Source: Anabaena sp. UHCC 0187 (lineage in GTDB: Bacteria; Cyanobacteriota; Cyanobacteriia; Cyanobacteriales; Nostocaceae). From it: a DNA stretch of 64,000 nt. The stretch lies in assembly GCF_009712035.1 (NCBI RefSeq), contig NZ_VILB01000014.1, forward strand, positions 398,086 to 462,085, given 5' to 3'. Positions 43,634 to 52,876 of the stretch are shown piece after piece. A program made the position numbers and the translations under genes. Each line of letters starts with the position of its first letter. Position 1 is the first letter of the stretch. A model generated the notes under the pieces. It was not told the DNA's origin and did no database searches. It worked only from the letters and a program-made list of their open reading frames with translations.

Positions 43634-45478
43634 ATGAATGTTACTCCCTGGATAAAATATCTAAAACGCCCTATTCTAGAAAAGCATTTACTGTTACCTG
43701 GTGTATTGACTGCACTGTTATCAATGGGATTATGGCAAGTAGGTGCTTGGCAACCCTTAGAGTTAATAGGATTTAATTTATTATTCAAAACACGCAACTA
43801 TTTACCTCATGGGGATTGGGATTCGCGGATTGTTGTCATTGGCATTGATGATCATACATTATCAAAGTATGGAGAGTTTCCACTATCACGCAATCGCTAT
43901 ACTCAATTATTAGAAACTTTAGAACCTTCTCCTCCCTCCACAATTGGTTTTGATATTTTATTTACTGAACCGACTAGTGCAGATGCAAAACTAGCTGAAG
44001 CCATGGAAATAAATGGACAAATTGTCTTAGCAATTGCACCTGGTTTACATTCACAAACTCTGCTTCCTGTTCCCATTCTAGATCGTGTTACTGCTAAAGG
44101 ACACATAGTTAGTAATGCCGATGTAGATGGGGTAACTCGTCAATTATCCCTCTATATTAATCAAGTTCCTGCCCTCAGTATTAGATTATTGGAGGCATAC
44201 AACAATAGCTTACAGCAGACTTTTACTACAGATAATAATTCCCGAAAACCACCAATTTTATTACCACCTCCAAAACCTGGAAAAAAAATTCAATCTGTGT
44301 GGATTAATTGGATAGCACCAATTCAGAAACTCCCTACTTATTCTTTTGTAGATGTTATCGGAAAAAAGGTAAATCCAGCTAATTTAAAAAATAAAATTGT
44401 CTTAATTGGGTTAACTGCTACTGGTGCAAATGACCCATTAAAAACTCCTTTTGAGAAAGCACAACCCACGGCTGGTATTTATCTCCATGCTGCTGCTATT
44501 GATAATCTTCTTAATAACCGATTTCTCAAAAAATTATCCTGGACATGGGAACTATTCTTATTGTTTTGTATTGGTATTAGTTCCAGCTTTATCCTCACTC
44601 CTTTACAATTCAAGCAACGAACTATACTGTTAGGATTAATGCCTTTTACTTGGTTTACTTTATCAGTTTTAGTATTAATAACCTCTAATTTTTGGTTGCC
44701 AATTGCTGCTCCCATTGGTACAATGTTTTTAGCTGGGTTAACTGTGCAGTGGCAAGAACAAAAAGAAAAACAACAATTAATGAGTTTATTTGCTCGTCAT
44801 GTTTCCTCAGAAACAGCAGATTTAATTTGGCAAAATCGAAACCAAATTTTTCAAAATGGCCAATTAGATGCTCAAGAAATGATCGCAACTGTTTTATTTA
44901 CTGATATTCGCAGCTTTACTACTATTTCTGAAGGCATGAAACCCAAAGATTTACTTGATTGGTTAAACTCCTATTTAGGTGCTATGGCTGAGTGTATTCA
45001 AAAACATCATGGAGTAATTGATAAATATATTGGAGATGCGGTAATGGCTGTTTTTGGTATTCCCTTTCCCCACACTGAAACCGCAGAAATTAAACAAGAT
45101 GCTATTAATGCTGTGTCGGCAGCAATTTCTATGCAAGAAAGATTGATAATATTAAATCAGGAATTAGAACGATTGGGTAAACCTGCTATTCATATCGGTA
45201 TTGGTATTCATACAGGTTTAGTAGTTGCTGGTAGTATTGGTGGATATCAAAGATTGAATTATTCTGTATTAGGAGATGCTGTGAATATTGCGGCTCGGTT
45301 GGAACAACTTAATAAAAATGTTAAAGAGGAAAATCCTTATAGTATCTTAATTAGTGAAACTACATTTCAACTAGTTAAACAGCATTTTCATACTCAAAAA
45401 TTAGAGCAGTTACAGCTACGAGGACGACAACAATTAACTTTGATTTATTCTATTACTGGAGTTAGAAAAGAAAATTAA
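43634..45478 (+). CDS. CHASE2-domain adenylate cyclase
   Basis: A 614-residue membrane receptor. An N-terminal membrane helix is followed by an extracytoplasmic CHASE2 sensor at about 40-300 (RIVVIGIDDHTLSKYGEFPLSR, TIGFDILFTEP). Three C-terminal helices lie at about 300-375, and a class III cyclase domain covers about 415-600. Metal-binding aspartates are in LFTDIRSFTT (Asp424) and IGDAVMAVFG (Asp468). The purine-specifying Lys in VIDKYIGDA and Asp in SVLGDAVNIAARLE point to ATP as substrate. It makes cAMP in response to an unknown periplasmic signal. The exporter at 12847 carries a cNMP-type domain, but no direct link can be claimed. Confidence 0.9.
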   Translation: MNVTPWIKYLKRPILEKHLLLPGVLTALLSMGLWQVGAWQPLELIGFNLLFKTRNYLPHGDWDSRIVVIGIDDHTLSKYGEFPLSRNRYTQLLETLEPSPPSTIGFDILFTEPTSADAKLAEAMEINGQIVLAIAPGLHSQTLLPVPILDRVTAKGHIVSNADVDGVTRQLSLYINQVPALSIRLLEAYNNSLQQTFTTDNNSRKPPILLPPPKPGKKIQSVWINWIAPIQKLPTYSFVDVIGKKVNPANLKNKIVLIGLTATGANDPLKTPFEKAQPTAGIYLHAAAIDNLLNNRFLKKLSWTWELFLLFCIGISSSFILTPLQFKQRTILLGLMPFTWFTLSVLVLITSNFWLPIAAPIGTMFLAGLTVQWQEQKEKQQLMSLFARHVSSETADLIWQNRNQIFQNGQLDAQEMIATVLFTDIRSFTTISEGMKPKDLLDWLNSYLGAMAECIQKHHGVIDKYIGDAVMAVFGIPFPHTETAEIKQDAINAVSAAISMQERLIILNQELERLGKPAIHIGIGIHTGLVVAGSIGGYQRLNYSVLGDAVNIAARLEQLNKNVKEENPYSILISETTFQLVKQHFHTQKLEQLQLRGRQQLTLIYSITGVRKEN

Positions 45479-45552
45479 AATTCTATATTTCTTATATTGA
45501 GTTAAAATATAAATAATGACCAAAATGCGTTAATTAAAAGTGATTATAAATC

Positions 45553-46173
45553 ATGAACCAGCGACTAACCCAAGAACAATTAAACCAAATAATTGCTGAA
45601 GTTCAAGGACTGCAATTACGTCAAGAAGCCGAACTTAATCAACAACAGGTTAGGGAAATTTTACAAGATTTGCATTTACCACCTGAATTATTAGATGAAG
45701 CTTTAATTCAAGTTCAGCGTAAACAAGCTTTAGAAGTTCAACAACGCCGCAATAAACTGATTGCTTTTGGTGTAGCTGCGACTATAATAATAGGAATAGG
45801 ATTAACTGTATTTTTTAACAAGCAACAAAGTTCTTTATTAGCTAATATTTCTGCACAACAGGACAGAATTACTCTAGAATCAAATAATGGGAATTTAAAA
45901 AATATCTCCCGTCAAACTAATTCAGAACTTTTTTATCGGGTGACTTTAAAAGATGCACCTATCGGCAAAAAACTCAATCTTTCTTGTAATTGGATTGACC
46001 CCAGTGGTCAAATTGTCAAGCAAAATAATTATCAAACCCGTGAAGTTAAAACTTCTGTTTGGGATACTTTTTGTCGTTATACTATTAATCCTACGGCGAA
46101 TGTGGGTAATTGGAAAGTGGAAATGTTTCTTGACAATCGGAAAATTAGTGAAGAATCTTTTGTGGTGCAATAG
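45553..46173 (+). CDS. Membrane-anchored protein of unknown function preceding the ligase gene
   Basis: A 206-residue protein. Residues 1-75 are a Gln/Leu-rich helical region (LTQEQLNQIIAEVQGLQLRQ). A membrane helix covers about 72-90 (LIAFGVAATIIIGIGLTVFF). The extracytoplasmic part of about 110 residues looks like an immunoglobulin-type beta domain with two cysteines (KLNLSCNWIDPSG, VWDTFCRYTINP) and the end WKVEMFLDNRKISEESFVV. Domains of this type follow many cyanobacterial membrane proteins. It ends two bases before the next gene, so the two are surely cotranscribed. Function unknown. Confidence 0.6.
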   Translation: MNQRLTQEQLNQIIAEVQGLQLRQEAELNQQQVREILQDLHLPPELLDEALIQVQRKQALEVQQRRNKLIAFGVAATIIIGIGLTVFFNKQQSSLLANISAQQDRITLESNNGNLKNISRQTNSELFYRVTLKDAPIGKKLNLSCNWIDPSGQIVKQNNYQTREVKTSVWDTFCRYTINPTANVGNWKVEMFLDNRKISEESFVVQ

Positions 46174-46175
46174 TT

Positions 46176-47879
46176 ATGTTTCCTTTTCATTTTATTGGTT
46201 ATTGGGGTAAGGATAAAAAAGAGGTTTTCACGCAGAGATGCAGAGGCACAGAGAGAGGGTTTGAGGGAGAAAATTTTTTTTGGAATGTTGTTTATGTTGG
46301 TTGTGATTCTGTACCTGTGTTACCGCAAAATACGATTGCGGGTATTTCTGCTGGGGGATTTTCTGATGCTTTTGATGTTTGGGTGAGGTTAGAAGAGGAT
46401 AAGTTGATTTTGGGGAGGGAAGCTTTTGGACGAGTTTCTTTATTTTGGACTCAGCAAGGTGGGGTGATTTGGTTTGCTTCTCAATTACAATTACTTTTAG
46501 AAGTTATGGAAAAACCAGAAGTTAATATTTATGGTTTATATGGTTATAGTTGTTTTTCCTATGTTCCTAATCCTCTAACTCCGGTAAATGAAGTGTTTTC
46601 TGTAGCTGCGGGAACTGAGATTGTTTGGGAAAATATCGGTTCTCCTCAATTTCGGACTATTTATCAATGGTGTGAATCAACGTCACAAATTCAAGATGAA
46701 AATACCGCAGTTTCTCAATTACAAGTTTTACTAAAAAATTCTCTTCAAAAACAAATTGCTGATTTAAAAGATGAACCTGTGGGGGTTTTTCTGTCTGGGG
46801 GTTTAGATTCTTCCATTGTTGCGGCTTTGTTGGTACAAGCTGGGGTGAAAGTTCGTGCTTATACTTTGGATTTTGGGAATGTGGGAATTCCTGAATATCC
46901 CTATGCTGAACAAGTAGCAGCATTTTTAAATATTCCTTTAGTTAAAGTTGATGCCAGTCCTGCTAAGATTAAACAGGCTCTAATTCCTACTATCAAAGCT
47001 TTAGATTCGCCTTTTGGTGACGGTGTAACTGTTCCTTTATATCTTCTCAATCAAGTTGCTAGTCAAGAAACACAAGTAATTTTTAATGGTGAAGGTGGTG
47101 ATCAATTATTTGCCGGTTGGACTAATAAACCTTTAATTGCTGCGGGTATTTATCAAGGGGAACATCCTCATAAAGAAGAAAGTTTTATTCACCAATATCT
47201 GCGGACTTTTCACCGTCTTTGGGGTTATGAATCTAGTCTGTATCAGCCGGAAATATATGCCCAGATTCAAGGTTTAAATGCTCAAGAATGGCTGTTAGAT
47301 GCTCTTGATGCTAGTTTTTGTCCTTCATTATTACATCGCCTCCGGCGTGCCAGTTTGATGTTAAAAGGAGCGCAAAATATTCATCCTCGTGCAACTGCGT
47401 TGGGTTTTGCTCATGGGTTGGTTGTGCGATCGCCTTTTTGTGATTTACTGTTAGCAGAATGGACTTTTCAGCTATCGGGTGAACTGTGTCTACATGGTGC
47501 TTGTGAGAAGTATATTCTCAAACGGGCTGTAGAAAATTTGCTACCGTCAGAAATTGTTTGGCGACAAAAACGCGGTATGGGTGTTCCCTTAACCTCTTGG
47601 TGTTTAAATGATTATTGGCATGATATCGGTAATTGGTTAAATCCGGGTATACTAAGTTCGGATAACTGCTTTTTTCCTGATATTGCGTCACAAATTGTTA
47701 CAGGTGAATTAGGGGGTGCAATTCAAGGACGACGAATAGGTGAAAGTTTGTGGTTATTGATAATGTGGCAACTTTGGCGTTATCATGTTTTTGGTTCTAA
47801 ATTAGGCAAAAAGTCTTTATATCATCCATTTATTTTACCTCGATGGTTATGGAAAAAGTACCAGCAATTCCCAATTTAG
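46176..47879 (+). CDS. Asparagine-synthetase-like amide ligase lacking the glutaminase cysteine (first copy)
   Basis: A 567-residue AsnB-family protein. The N-terminal Ntn-hydrolase fold is present, but the chain begins MFPFHFIGYWG and so has no Cys2 nucleophile; glutamine cannot be the nitrogen donor. The C-terminal ATP-pyrophosphatase domain is complete: PVGVFLSGGLDSSIVAALL near 200-218, FGDGVTVPLYLL and VIFNGEGGDQLFAGW. Such enzymes adenylate a carboxylate and join it to an amine or ammonia (compare beta-lactam synthetases). Residues about 14-30 are a translated CGCAGAGG repeat. The 3' end overlaps the decarboxylase gene by 37 bases, which implies coupled translation. Confidence 0.8.
   Translation: MFPFHFIGYWGKDKKEVFTQRCRGTERGFEGENFFWNVVYVGCDSVPVLPQNTIAGISAGGFSDAFDVWVRLEEDKLILGREAFGRVSLFWTQQGGVIWFASQLQLLLEVMEKPEVNIYGLYGYSCFSYVPNPLTPVNEVFSVAAGTEIVWENIGSPQFRTIYQWCESTSQIQDENTAVSQLQVLLKNSLQKQIADLKDEPVGVFLSGGLDSSIVAALLVQAGVKVRAYTLDFGNVGIPEYPYAEQVAAFLNIPLVKVDASPAKIKQALIPTIKALDSPFGDGVTVPLYLLNQVASQETQVIFNGEGGDQLFAGWTNKPLIAAGIYQGEHPHKEESFIHQYLRTFHRLWGYESSLYQPEIYAQIQGLNAQEWLLDALDASFCPSLLHRLRRASLMLKGAQNIHPRATALGFAHGLVVRSPFCDLLLAEWTFQLSGELCLHGACEKYILKRAVENLLPSEIVWRQKRGMGVPLTSWCLNDYWHDIGNWLNPGILSSDNCFFPDIASQIVTGELGGAIQGRRIGESLWLLIMWQLWRYHVFGSKLGKKSLYHPFILPRWLWKKYQQFPI
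46226..46258. repeat. CGCAGAGG-type repeat inside the first ligase gene
   Basis: In-frame copy of the dispersed family, translated as FTQRCRGTERG in a loop near the ligase N-terminus. Confidence 0.75.
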
Positions 47880-49057
47880 AATTAGAACTTGCACAAGAAT
47901 TATTGCAAGTTTATGGTTCTCCTTTATATGTTTATAATGGCGATATTTTACGCCAAACTATTGCCAGGATTACAAAAGCTATTAGTTATCCTCAGACAAA
48001 GTTTCATTTTGCTAGTGTTACCAATGGCAATATTGCTTTATTGAAAATATTTAAAGCCGCTGGTTGGGGACTTCATGCTAATACTCCTGGTGATATTTAT
48101 TTGGGTTTAAATGCAGGTTTTGATCCCAGTGATATTGTTTATAGTGGTAGTAATTTGCATCGAGAGGAAATGGCACAGGTTCTTGATTGGGGTGTGACTA
48201 CTCTCAATTTGGATAGTATTTCTCAGTTGCATTTGTGTTGTGAGGTTTTTTTATTTCGCGCAAAGACGCAAAGAAGCAAAGGCGCAAAGTTAAATATCGG
48301 TTTGCGGTTGAATGTGTCGGAGGATAGTCGTATTGGTGTTAGTTCGGTTGATTTTGATGAGGCTGTTTCTATTGCTTCTGCTGCGGGGTTGAAGGTAAGG
48401 GGTTTACATTTTTATCGCGGTACGGGAACTAATGCAACGACCGCTTTTACTGATGTTATTGATTCGGTTTTAGAGATTGCAAAAAAGTTACCAGATTGGC
48501 AATATTTAGATTTTGGGGGTGGTTTTGGTTATCCATATCATCACAATAGTGCAGCTTTTGATTGGGAGATTTTTGGTAATGAGTTAAGTACGAGAATTGG
48601 CAGTTTAGGAAGAAATATTAATTTGGTAATTGAGCCAGGACGTGCTGCTGTAGCTGGTTGTGCTACTATGTTGGCTAAGGTTGTTTCTGTGAAATGGCAA
48701 GGAAAAAAACAAGTTATTGGTGTTGATTCTACTGTTGCTAATATTTCTATTCCTGCTGTACATGGAGGTTATCGAGAAATTGTAACTTGGAAAAATCCAA
48801 CTTCTGAAAAGTATTTAACTGATGTTTGTGGAAATACAACTTACTCACGGGATTATTTAGGGAAAAGTTGTCAACTTCCTGCTTTAGAAGTTGGGGATAT
48901 TATTAATATTTTAGATGTTGGTGCTTATGGTTATGCAATGTCTTCACATTTTTTACATCGTCCCAAACCAGCGGAAGTATTACTAGAAAATACCACACAT
49001 CGTTTAATTCGTAAACGGGAAGATTATAGTGTTTTACTTGATAATCAAATATTCTAA
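47843..49057 (+). CDS. Type III PLP-fold decarboxylase homologue with missing PLP lysine
   Basis: A 404-residue relative of diaminopimelate/ornithine decarboxylases: N-terminal barrel with GSPLYVYNGDILRQ, HFASVTNGNIALLKIF, LDFGGGFGYPY and VIEPGRAAVAGCATMLAKV, then a beta domain with EVGDIINILDVGAYGYAMSSHF. Where the family has Tyr-Ala-x-Lys-Ala-Asn, this protein has Phe-Ala-Ser-Val-Thr-Asn, so the Schiff-base lysine is replaced by Val59. The C-terminal Gly-Pro-x-Cys motif reads CGNTTYSRD. It may be a pseudoenzyme or use changed chemistry. A repeat-derived peptide (FRAKTQRSKGAK) lies near 140-150. It is coupled to the AsnB-like gene; such pairs also occur in exosortase-associated clusters. Confidence 0.75.
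   Translation: MVMEKVPAIPNLELELAQELLQVYGSPLYVYNGDILRQTIARITKAISYPQTKFHFASVTNGNIALLKIFKAAGWGLHANTPGDIYLGLNAGFDPSDIVYSGSNLHREEMAQVLDWGVTTLNLDSISQLHLCCEVFLFRAKTQRSKGAKLNIGLRLNVSEDSRIGVSSVDFDEAVSIASAAGLKVRGLHFYRGTGTNATTAFTDVIDSVLEIAKKLPDWQYLDFGGGFGYPYHHNSAAFDWEIFGNELSTRIGSLGRNINLVIEPGRAAVAGCATMLAKVVSVKWQGKKQVIGVDSTVANISIPAVHGGYREIVTWKNPTSEKYLTDVCGNTTYSRDYLGKSCQLPALEVGDIINILDVGAYGYAMSSHFLHRPKPAEVLLENTTHRLIRKREDYSVLLDNQIF
48257..48289. repeat. CGCAAAG-type repeat inside the decarboxylase gene
   Basis: In-frame copy of the dispersed CGCAGAG/CGCAAAG family, translated as RAKTQRSKGAK. Confidence 0.75.
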
Positions 49058-49063
49058 AAGGAA

Positions 49064-49127
49064 AGATCCCTGACTTCTACGATTAATTATTAATTTAATG
49101 ACAAAATCAAAAAAGAAGTCGGGGATC
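49064..49127. repeat. Long-loop palindrome after the decarboxylase gene
   Basis: Arms AGATCCCTGACTTCT (49064-49078) and a one-mismatch complement (49113-49127) with a 34-base loop. Same arms as the ctaB terminator hairpin at 1067. Confidence 0.7.
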
Positions 49128-49167
49128 TGAGATAACAATTTTTAACCAACTCAAAACTAATAAAACT

Positions 49168-50472
49168 ATGAAATGTATTAAATGCGGAACTGATAATAAT
49201 TTAAAAGACAGAACAGCAAATCAAGGAAGATGTACTAAATGTAATCATCCTTTTGCTTTTGAACCCACAAGTATGGGAACTGTAAAAATTACAGATCCTA
49301 TGTTTGCTAAAATCATTAATGATATTTCTGCTAATAACACTTTATTTTTTACACCCAAACAACTGCTTTACTTTTTAGATAGTCGTTTGAGAAATAAATC
49401 ATTTAATCCATTAGGATTTGCTGGAGTTTACATTTTCTTTAATGTTTGGGTAACAGGCTTTTTTGGTGGTATGTTCAGTGGAATACTGGGATTTAATTCT
49501 TTTTTAACTGCAAATGTAATTTATCAAATTTGCGTAGTAATTTATTTATTTAATAATACGAAATCTGTTAAACTCAATCATGCTAGTCGCAAAGACAGTG
49601 CTAAATCTTTACAAAGACTAGGAATTTTGATTTTAGTTGCTGGAATACCAGTAAGTTTGTTTGTATTTCAGTCGTTCATTCTATTTGTTAGTTTTGTCAG
49701 TATAGGAATGTATTCCCTATTTTTGGGAACTCAACAATTAGGAAAAGTTGGCAAATTAATACAAGAATTTTTAATTTCTCAAACCCGATTACAAGAATGG
49801 TTAAACCGCTGGGAACAAATCAATAATGTCCCTGAAAAAATTCTTCCTTCCCCACGACAAGAAATAGCACCAGCTAGAATAAATCCTGATGTCACTGCTT
49901 ATAGCTTTGATAGATTAGTAGTTTGTGATAGTGCTACTATTGCCCAATTCTTAATTGCTAATAATTTCCACTTTGAAAATAATTGTGCAATTCTCAGCAT
50001 TACTGGTTATCCCCAAAGTATTTTCAATACAACAATGGAAATGCTTCGCAGAAACCCAGATTTAAAAGTTTTTACAATCCATGATTGTAGTCCTAAAGGT
50101 GTGAGTTTAGTTAATCATCTTCGCACCAGTGAACGGTGGTTTCTCAATAGCAATGTGAAAATTATTGACATTGGACTTTTACCCAGACAAATCATAGCTA
50201 CTAAGCGAGGAATGTTTATCCAATCTTCTCCAGATTTAGCAACCGCAGCTAAACAATTACCTGGAGAAATTCGTCAAAGTTTAACTGCTGAAGAATTGGC
50301 TTGGTTAGATGCTGGTAATTTTGTTGAGTTGGAATCTTTTACTCCACAAAGGTTAATTCAAGTTCTGCGAAGTGGTATTTCTGGAAGTTCTAATTTGGAA
50401 AGTGATGATAATAGTTTGATTTTAATTGGTGATTCAGGAAATGATATTTATATGGTGGAAAGTTTTGGTTAA
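49168..50472 (+). CDS. Zinc-ribbon membrane protein with toprim-like C-terminal region
   Basis: A 434-residue protein of unknown function. Residues 1-30 form a treble-cysteine zinc ribbon (CIKCGTDNN...GRCTKCNHPF). Four or so membrane helices lie at about 90-195. The cytoplasmic C-terminal half contains SFDRLVVCDSATIAQFLIAN, NNCAILSITGYP and KVFTIHDCSPKGVSLVNHL, which recalls the acidic pattern of toprim-like domains but is not a firm match. It lies 110 bases after the decarboxylase gene on the same strand and is convergent, six bases apart, with the second ligase gene. Confidence 0.6.
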   Translation: MKCIKCGTDNNLKDRTANQGRCTKCNHPFAFEPTSMGTVKITDPMFAKIINDISANNTLFFTPKQLLYFLDSRLRNKSFNPLGFAGVYIFFNVWVTGFFGGMFSGILGFNSFLTANVIYQICVVIYLFNNTKSVKLNHASRKDSAKSLQRLGILILVAGIPVSLFVFQSFILFVSFVSIGMYSLFLGTQQLGKVGKLIQEFLISQTRLQEWLNRWEQINNVPEKILPSPRQEIAPARINPDVTAYSFDRLVVCDSATIAQFLIANNFHFENNCAILSITGYPQSIFNTTMEMLRRNPDLKVFTIHDCSPKGVSLVNHLRTSERWFLNSNVKIIDIGLLPRQIIATKRGMFIQSSPDLATAAKQLPGEIRQSLTAEELAWLDAGNFVELESFTPQRLIQVLRSGISGSSNLESDDNSLILIGDSGNDIYMVESFG

Positions 50473-50477
50473 TTTAC

Positions 50478-52196
50478 TCACTTTCTATTTACCTGTAACC
50501 AAATTTCCAAACTTACCAATAACCACAGTTTAACACCATATCTTCCCCAAACATCCCCTTTAAAATCTAACCACTCACGCAATATATCCTGATTAATATA
50601 AGCTGCAATCTCACTATTTCTATTTAATAACAATTTTCTTGCTTTCCGTTGCCAATATTTCCGAAATCCTAATTGTACAGGAACCATCATCCCACTTTTA
50701 GGACGATGAATAATAGTATCTGGTAAAATATCACTAATGGCTTTTTTCAAAACTGCTTTTTCTTCCACTCCCGAAAGTTTATATTCTGGAGGAATTTGCA
50801 TACTTAATTCAACTACACGCTGATCAAATAATGGTGATAAACCCTGTAAATCTGCTGCTTGAGTTAAATTATTCACCTTGGTCAAAATTTGATCAGCACC
50901 TTTAAATTTAATATTCAATGCCATTAATCTATTCAAATAATTGACATCGGCATTTAAATCATCATAAAATACAGAAGATTCATTTTTCAACCTTTGCAAA
51001 ATTTCCGGTTTTAAAAGTTGCGGTAAATCTAAAGCGCATTTTTGAAAAGAAATTAAAAATGCTTGTAAAGAATTTTGATTATTAATAGCACCATATAAAC
51101 TATTAATTAACATGGGTTGATTTTTGGGACCACCAAAACAAGGATCTCCACCTTCTCCATTGAGTGTAACCTGTACATTTTCCCGCGCTATTCTGCCTAT
51201 TAATAAGTTGGGAACTGTCAAAGGATCACCAATAGGATCATCTAAATAAGCCATTGTTTCTGGAAGACGTTCCCACATATCCCGAAAGGTAATTTCTAAG
51301 ATGTGATGTTGAGTTTGACAATGTTCTGCAACTAAATTAGAAAATTCTAATTCGTTCGCAGTTTCCGCACCAAAATGAATAGAATAGGTGTGAATTGGTG
51401 CAGAATGTAATTTTGCTGCTAATGCGGTAATGCTACTAGAATCTAAACCACCAGATAGGAAAATCCCCACAGGTTGATTTTCGGGTAAATATTCTTTAAC
51501 AACTTGTTCAAGTAAAGAACGGAGTTTTTCACCATACCATTCTAAAGGTTGATTTATGTCTATAATTTGTTCTTTTAATTGCCAATAATGATAAACTTGT
51601 TGTGATGGCATTTGTAGCCAAGTACCGGGACGAATTTCCTTGATATCTTGCCAAAGTGTCCTTTCTCCCGGCACAAAAGCACAACAAAGATAATCCCGTA
51701 ATGCAACTAAATCTAAATTATCAGAACGATAGGGTGCAAGAGTTCTTAATGTTGGAGATATCCAATGAGTTATACCAGTTGTAGTATAATATAAAGTCTT
51801 GCCACCTATGGCATCTCTAATTAAATATAATTCCTGTTTTTGACAATCCCAAACTACTAACCCAAACATTCCCAGTAAAAGGGTTAAACATTCAGAATTG
51901 GATTTTTCCCAAAGTTGCACAAATATTTGTTGATTACTGCAATTATCATTAATCTCAATTCCTAATTTTTGTAGTAATTCCCCTCGATTACTTAACCAAA
52001 TATCTCCAACTACTATAAATCTTTGATTATCACTTATGGCAAATTTATCTGGTGTGGAAATAACTGCAAATTGCTGATCTTGCCAAATTACATCTTCTCT
52101 TAAATTATCGAGTTTTCCGTAAGCTACGCACCAGCTAGACTTAAATTTAATATTTGCAATGGCAGACTGAGGACTTTTAAAAAAATTAAATAACAT
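50478..52196 (-). CDS. Asparagine-synthetase-like amide ligase lacking the glutaminase cysteine (second copy)
   Basis: About 572 residues from the ATG at 52194-52196. A longer reading starts in a heptamer array (PYPIPNP) and is unlikely. Like the first copy it begins without Cys2 (MLFNFFKSP) but keeps the N-terminal fold (FVVVGDIWLSNRGELLQKLG, LLGMFGLVVWDCQKQELYLIRD) and a full pyrophosphatase domain (PVGIFLSGGLDSSSITALA near 240-258, IGDPLTVPNLL, VTLNGEGGDPCFGGPKNQP). It is longer in the linker than the first copy. Two divergent AsnB-like enzymes around one decarboxylase homologue suggest two amide-forming steps in one unknown pathway. Confidence 0.78.
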   Translation of the reverse strand: MLFNFFKSPQSAIANIKFKSSWCVAYGKLDNLREDVIWQDQQFAVISTPDKFAISDNQRFIVVGDIWLSNRGELLQKLGIEINDNCSNQQIFVQLWEKSNSECLTLLLGMFGLVVWDCQKQELYLIRDAIGGKTLYYTTTGITHWISPTLRTLAPYRSDNLDLVALRDYLCCAFVPGERTLWQDIKEIRPGTWLQMPSQQVYHYWQLKEQIIDINQPLEWYGEKLRSLLEQVVKEYLPENQPVGIFLSGGLDSSSITALAAKLHSAPIHTYSIHFGAETANELEFSNLVAEHCQTQHHILEITFRDMWERLPETMAYLDDPIGDPLTVPNLLIGRIARENVQVTLNGEGGDPCFGGPKNQPMLINSLYGAINNQNSLQAFLISFQKCALDLPQLLKPEILQRLKNESSVFYDDLNADVNYLNRLMALNIKFKGADQILTKVNNLTQAADLQGLSPLFDQRVVELSMQIPPEYKLSGVEEKAVLKKAISDILPDTIIHRPKSGMMVPVQLGFRKYWQRKARKLLLNRNSEIAAYINQDILREWLDFKGDVWGRYGVKLWLLVSLEIWLQVNRK

Positions 52197-52276
52197 TGGA
52201 TTGGGTATTGGATAAGGGGTAATAAGTAAAAATATTAGCAATTACCAATCACCCTTTACCAATTACCCATTAAAAT

Positions 52277-52876
52277 CTAAGCGGCAAAATTTGCAGCAAC
52301 AAAATCCCAGTTCACCAAATTATCTAAGAAATTCTTGATGAATGCAGGACGAGCATTTTTGAAGTCAATGTAATATGCGTGTTCCCAAACGTCAATGGTC
52401 AGCAGTGCTTTTTTACCATGTGCGAGGGGATTTTCTGCGTTAGGGGTTTTCATTACCTTGAGTGTACCACCATCATCAACCAACCAAGCCCAACCACTAC
52501 CAAATTGAGTTGCCGCAGCGGTAGAAAATTCCTCTTTGAATTTCTCAAAGCTACCAAAATCCTTTTCAATCTTAGCAGCTAATGCGCCTGTAGGTGCGCC
52601 GCCACCTGCTGGTTTCAAGCAATTCCAGAAGAAAGAGTGATTCCAAACTTGAGCCGCATTGTTGAAGATTCCAGCCTTAGCAGAGTCACCAAAAGCAATT
52701 TTAATAACTTCTTCCAAAGACTTGTTAGCTAATTCTGTACCATCAACCAACTTATTCAAATTATCTACATAAGCTTTATGATGCTTACCATAGTGATATT
52801 CAAAGGTTTCAGCCTTCATGCCATGAGACTCTAAAGCGTCCGTTGCAAAAGGTAAGGGGGGTTGAGTAAATGCCAT
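52277..52876 (-). CDS. sodB: Iron superoxide dismutase
   Basis: A 199-residue cytoplasmic Fe-type superoxide dismutase that dismutes superoxide to H2O2 and O2. Metal ligands are His27 (YHYGKHHKAYVDNL), His in AAQVWNHSFFWNCLKP, and Asp and His in LTIDVWEHAYYIDF. The stretch AAQVWNHSFFW and the absence of a signal peptide are typical of the Fe enzyme in cyanobacteria, not the membrane-bound Mn form. The ATG at 52876 follows GAGAGG. Confidence 0.95.
   Translation of the reverse strand: MAFTQPPLPFATDALESHGMKAETFEYHYGKHHKAYVDNLNKLVDGTELANKSLEEVIKIAFGDSAKAGIFNNAAQVWNHSFFWNCLKPAGGGAPTGALAAKIEKDFGSFEKFKEEFSTAAATQFGSGWAWLVDDGGTLKVMKTPNAENPLAHGKKALLTIDVWEHAYYIDFKNARPAFIKNFLDNLVNWDFVAANFAA

Noticed and set aside
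45553-52196. AsnB-like genes as a lasso-peptide cluster
   Set aside because: There is no precursor peptide, no transglutaminase-like protease and no RRE protein. The companion is a PLP-fold decarboxylase homologue instead.
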